In this document: positions 14,434 to 15,148 of the stretch, in pieces
Layout of the letters: every line of letters begins with the position of its first letter
How positions within the stretch are numbered: position 1 is the stretch's first letter
Assembly (NCBI GenBank): GCA_018815145.1
Contig: JAHIYL010000109.1
Coordinates: 1 to 15,148 of the forward strand
DNA from: Nanobdellota archaeon
GTDB taxonomy: Archaea > Nanobdellota > Nanobdellia > Woesearchaeales > GW2011-AR15
DNA length: 15,148 nt
Direction: 5' to 3'
The notes under the pieces: generated by a model
The model's database searches: none
What the model saw: only the letters and a program-made list of their open reading frames with translations
Told to the model about the DNA's origin: nothing
Position numbers and translations under genes: made by a program

Positions 14434-14544
14434 TTATTCCTTGTTTTCCTTCAAGAAAAATGAATCAAGTGATTTGCTCTTTATCATGGCATCATAGCTG
14501 ATATCAGTGCTCTTCTCTGTCTTGTTTTGTCTCTTTATTACCAA
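14434..14544 (-). CDS. Candidate 36-aa small ORF after dut (TTG start)
   Basis: This short frame begins at TTG (14544) and reads VIKRQNKTEKSTDIS, then LDSFFLKENKE to TAA. A strong GAGGTGA lies at 14551-14557, 6 nt before the TTG and overlapping the dUTPase stop codon, a layout typical of translational coupling. Codons such as AAG, GAG, AGC and ATC resemble those of neighbouring genes. The product is highly charged with no recognised domain. A GTG in another frame next to the same ribosome site ends after 16 codons and is less convincing. Confidence 0.4.
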   Translation of the reverse strand: MVIKRQNKTEKSTDISYDAMIKSKSLDSFFLKENKE

Positions 14545-14556
14545 TTCTCTTCACCT

Positions 14557-14997
14557 CTATTTTACTCCTGTGCTTCCAAATCCACCCTCATTTCTGCTTG
14601 TCTCATCAAGATCATCTGTCTCAATCAGGTTTGCTGAAATGATGGGCTGTATAAGAAGCTGCGCTATCTTCATATCTCTTGTTATTGAAAAATCTGTTTT
14701 TCCCAGGTTCTTCATCACCACACCTATCTCACCCCTATAACCAGAATCAATCACTCCGGCAAGAGTGTGAATCCCTGCTTTTGCAGCATGACCTGATTTG
14801 TCCCATACTAGGCCGACATAACCTTGGGGCATCGCCATCTTGACTCCTGTCTTGACAACACGAAAATCTCCTGGTCTGAGAATCAGATCTTCACTTGACC
14901 TCAGATCAAGACCTGCATCACCCGGATGTGCATAGTGTGGTGCAGTCAATTCCTTGTCCAGTTTCAATATTCTTACATCTACCAAAAAAACCACCAT
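14557..14997 (-). CDS. dut: dUTP diphosphatase (trimeric dUTPase)
   Basis: This 146-residue enzyme hydrolyses dUTP to dUMP and pyrophosphate, keeping uracil out of DNA and feeding thymidylate synthesis. All five motifs are present: PGDAGLDL (25-32), DKSGHA (66-71, where RSGLA is commoner), GVIDSGYRGE (81-90, with catalytic Asp84 and Tyr87), RDMKIAQL (107-114) and the C-terminal arm RNEGGFGSTG (135-144), which closes over the bound nucleotide. This is the full-length homotrimeric form; the closely related dCTP deaminases have different motif residues. The 151 bases upstream to the window edge are T-rich and hold a TTTATAAA at 15138-15145, but it is too far away to be a leaderless dut promoter. 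A candidate small ORF follows, coupled by an overlapping ribosome site. Confidence 0.95.
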   Translation of the reverse strand: MVVFLVDVRILKLDKELTAPHYAHPGDAGLDLRSSEDLILRPGDFRVVKTGVKMAMPQGYVGLVWDKSGHAAKAGIHTLAGVIDSGYRGEIGVVMKNLGKTDFSITRDMKIAQLLIQPIISANLIETDDLDETSRNEGGFGSTGVK

Positions 14998-15148
14998 AAA
15001 TTATTTTGGTTTTTTTGGGAGATTCCAAAATTTTCTATTTTGTTATCTACCATTTTTTTGTTTTTTATCGTCTAAAAATTCTCTGAAAAATTCTTTTTTT
15101 CCCTTTATTCAGAACAAAAATATTGATTATTTTTGGGTTTATAAATTC

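Noticed and set aside
14434..14557. GTG start overlapping the GAGGTG element after dut.
   Set aside because: The frame stops after 16 codons, and the GTG lies within the ribosome site itself; the TTG frame 6 nt downstream fits better.
14979..15053. 24-codon ATG frame upstream of and overlapping the dut start.
   Set aside because: Composition is simply the T-rich leader read on the other strand (ending WWFFW), with no ribosome site; not convincing as a leader peptide.
1..15148. CRISPR array, rRNA genes or insertion sequences.
   Set aside because: No regularly spaced repeats, no rRNA-like conserved segments and no transposase frames were seen; the only mobile element supported is the intein.

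Overview
This 15.1-kb window is archaeal chromosomal DNA. It encodes a transcription factor B (TFB), a TFIIS-like factor (TFS), aIF5A, ribosomal protein L40e, a class-I archaeal release factor (aRF1), an archaeal Ser/His/Asp signal peptidase and a UPF0200 kinase-like protein. The low G+C, compact genes, small overlaps and short forms of several factors suggest a DPANN-type archaeon (Woesearchaeota/Pacearchaeota-like). That lineage call is an inference. Many genes that open a transcript have a TATA box centred about 25-28 nt before the ATG and no ribosome binding site, as expected for leaderless mRNAs. Several other genes carry GAGG-type Shine-Dalgarno sites. I used these two signals to choose starts.

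Layout. 1-133: C-terminal tail of a plus-strand gene. 161-7053 (minus): an information-processing block in the order aRF1, SprT-like metalloprotease, aIF5A, L40e, site-2 protease, TrmJ and a polytopic membrane protein. 7054-7303: divergent promoter region with an extra TATA box and a pair of inverted repeats. 7304-8233 (plus): TFB. 8290-9201 (minus): an unrecognised AT-rich gene with a ParB/sulfiredoxin-like C-terminal domain, probably acquired. 9420-11564 (plus): signal peptidase I, TFS, PHP-domain phosphoesterase and a DUF167 protein. 11561-12650 (minus): dCMP deaminase and UPF0200 NTPase. 12740-13414 (plus): thymidylate kinase. 13427-14997 (minus): dUTPase, a 36-codon candidate ORF, an NrdG-like radical SAM activase, and then a separately promoted 50-aa cysteine-rich protein.

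The most striking feature is a 507-residue intein inside aRF1. It is inserted directly after the Gln of the catalytic GGQ motif, so the only recognisable release factor in the window is split at its active site until the intein splices out. The intein carries a two-motif LAGLIDADG homing endonuclease and an XRE-like helix-turn-helix. The spliced aRF1 is also short (366 aa): it seems to lack the C-domain minidomain and has NIKD where NIKS is expected.

The right third groups enzymes that supply dTTP. dCMP deaminase and dUTPase make dUMP, thymidylate kinase phosphorylates dTMP, and the radical SAM protein probably activates an anaerobic ribonucleotide reductase. No thymidylate synthase is present here. 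Two small genes, L40e (53 aa) and the cysteine-rich protein (50 aa), are short enough to be easily missed; both were translated by hand.
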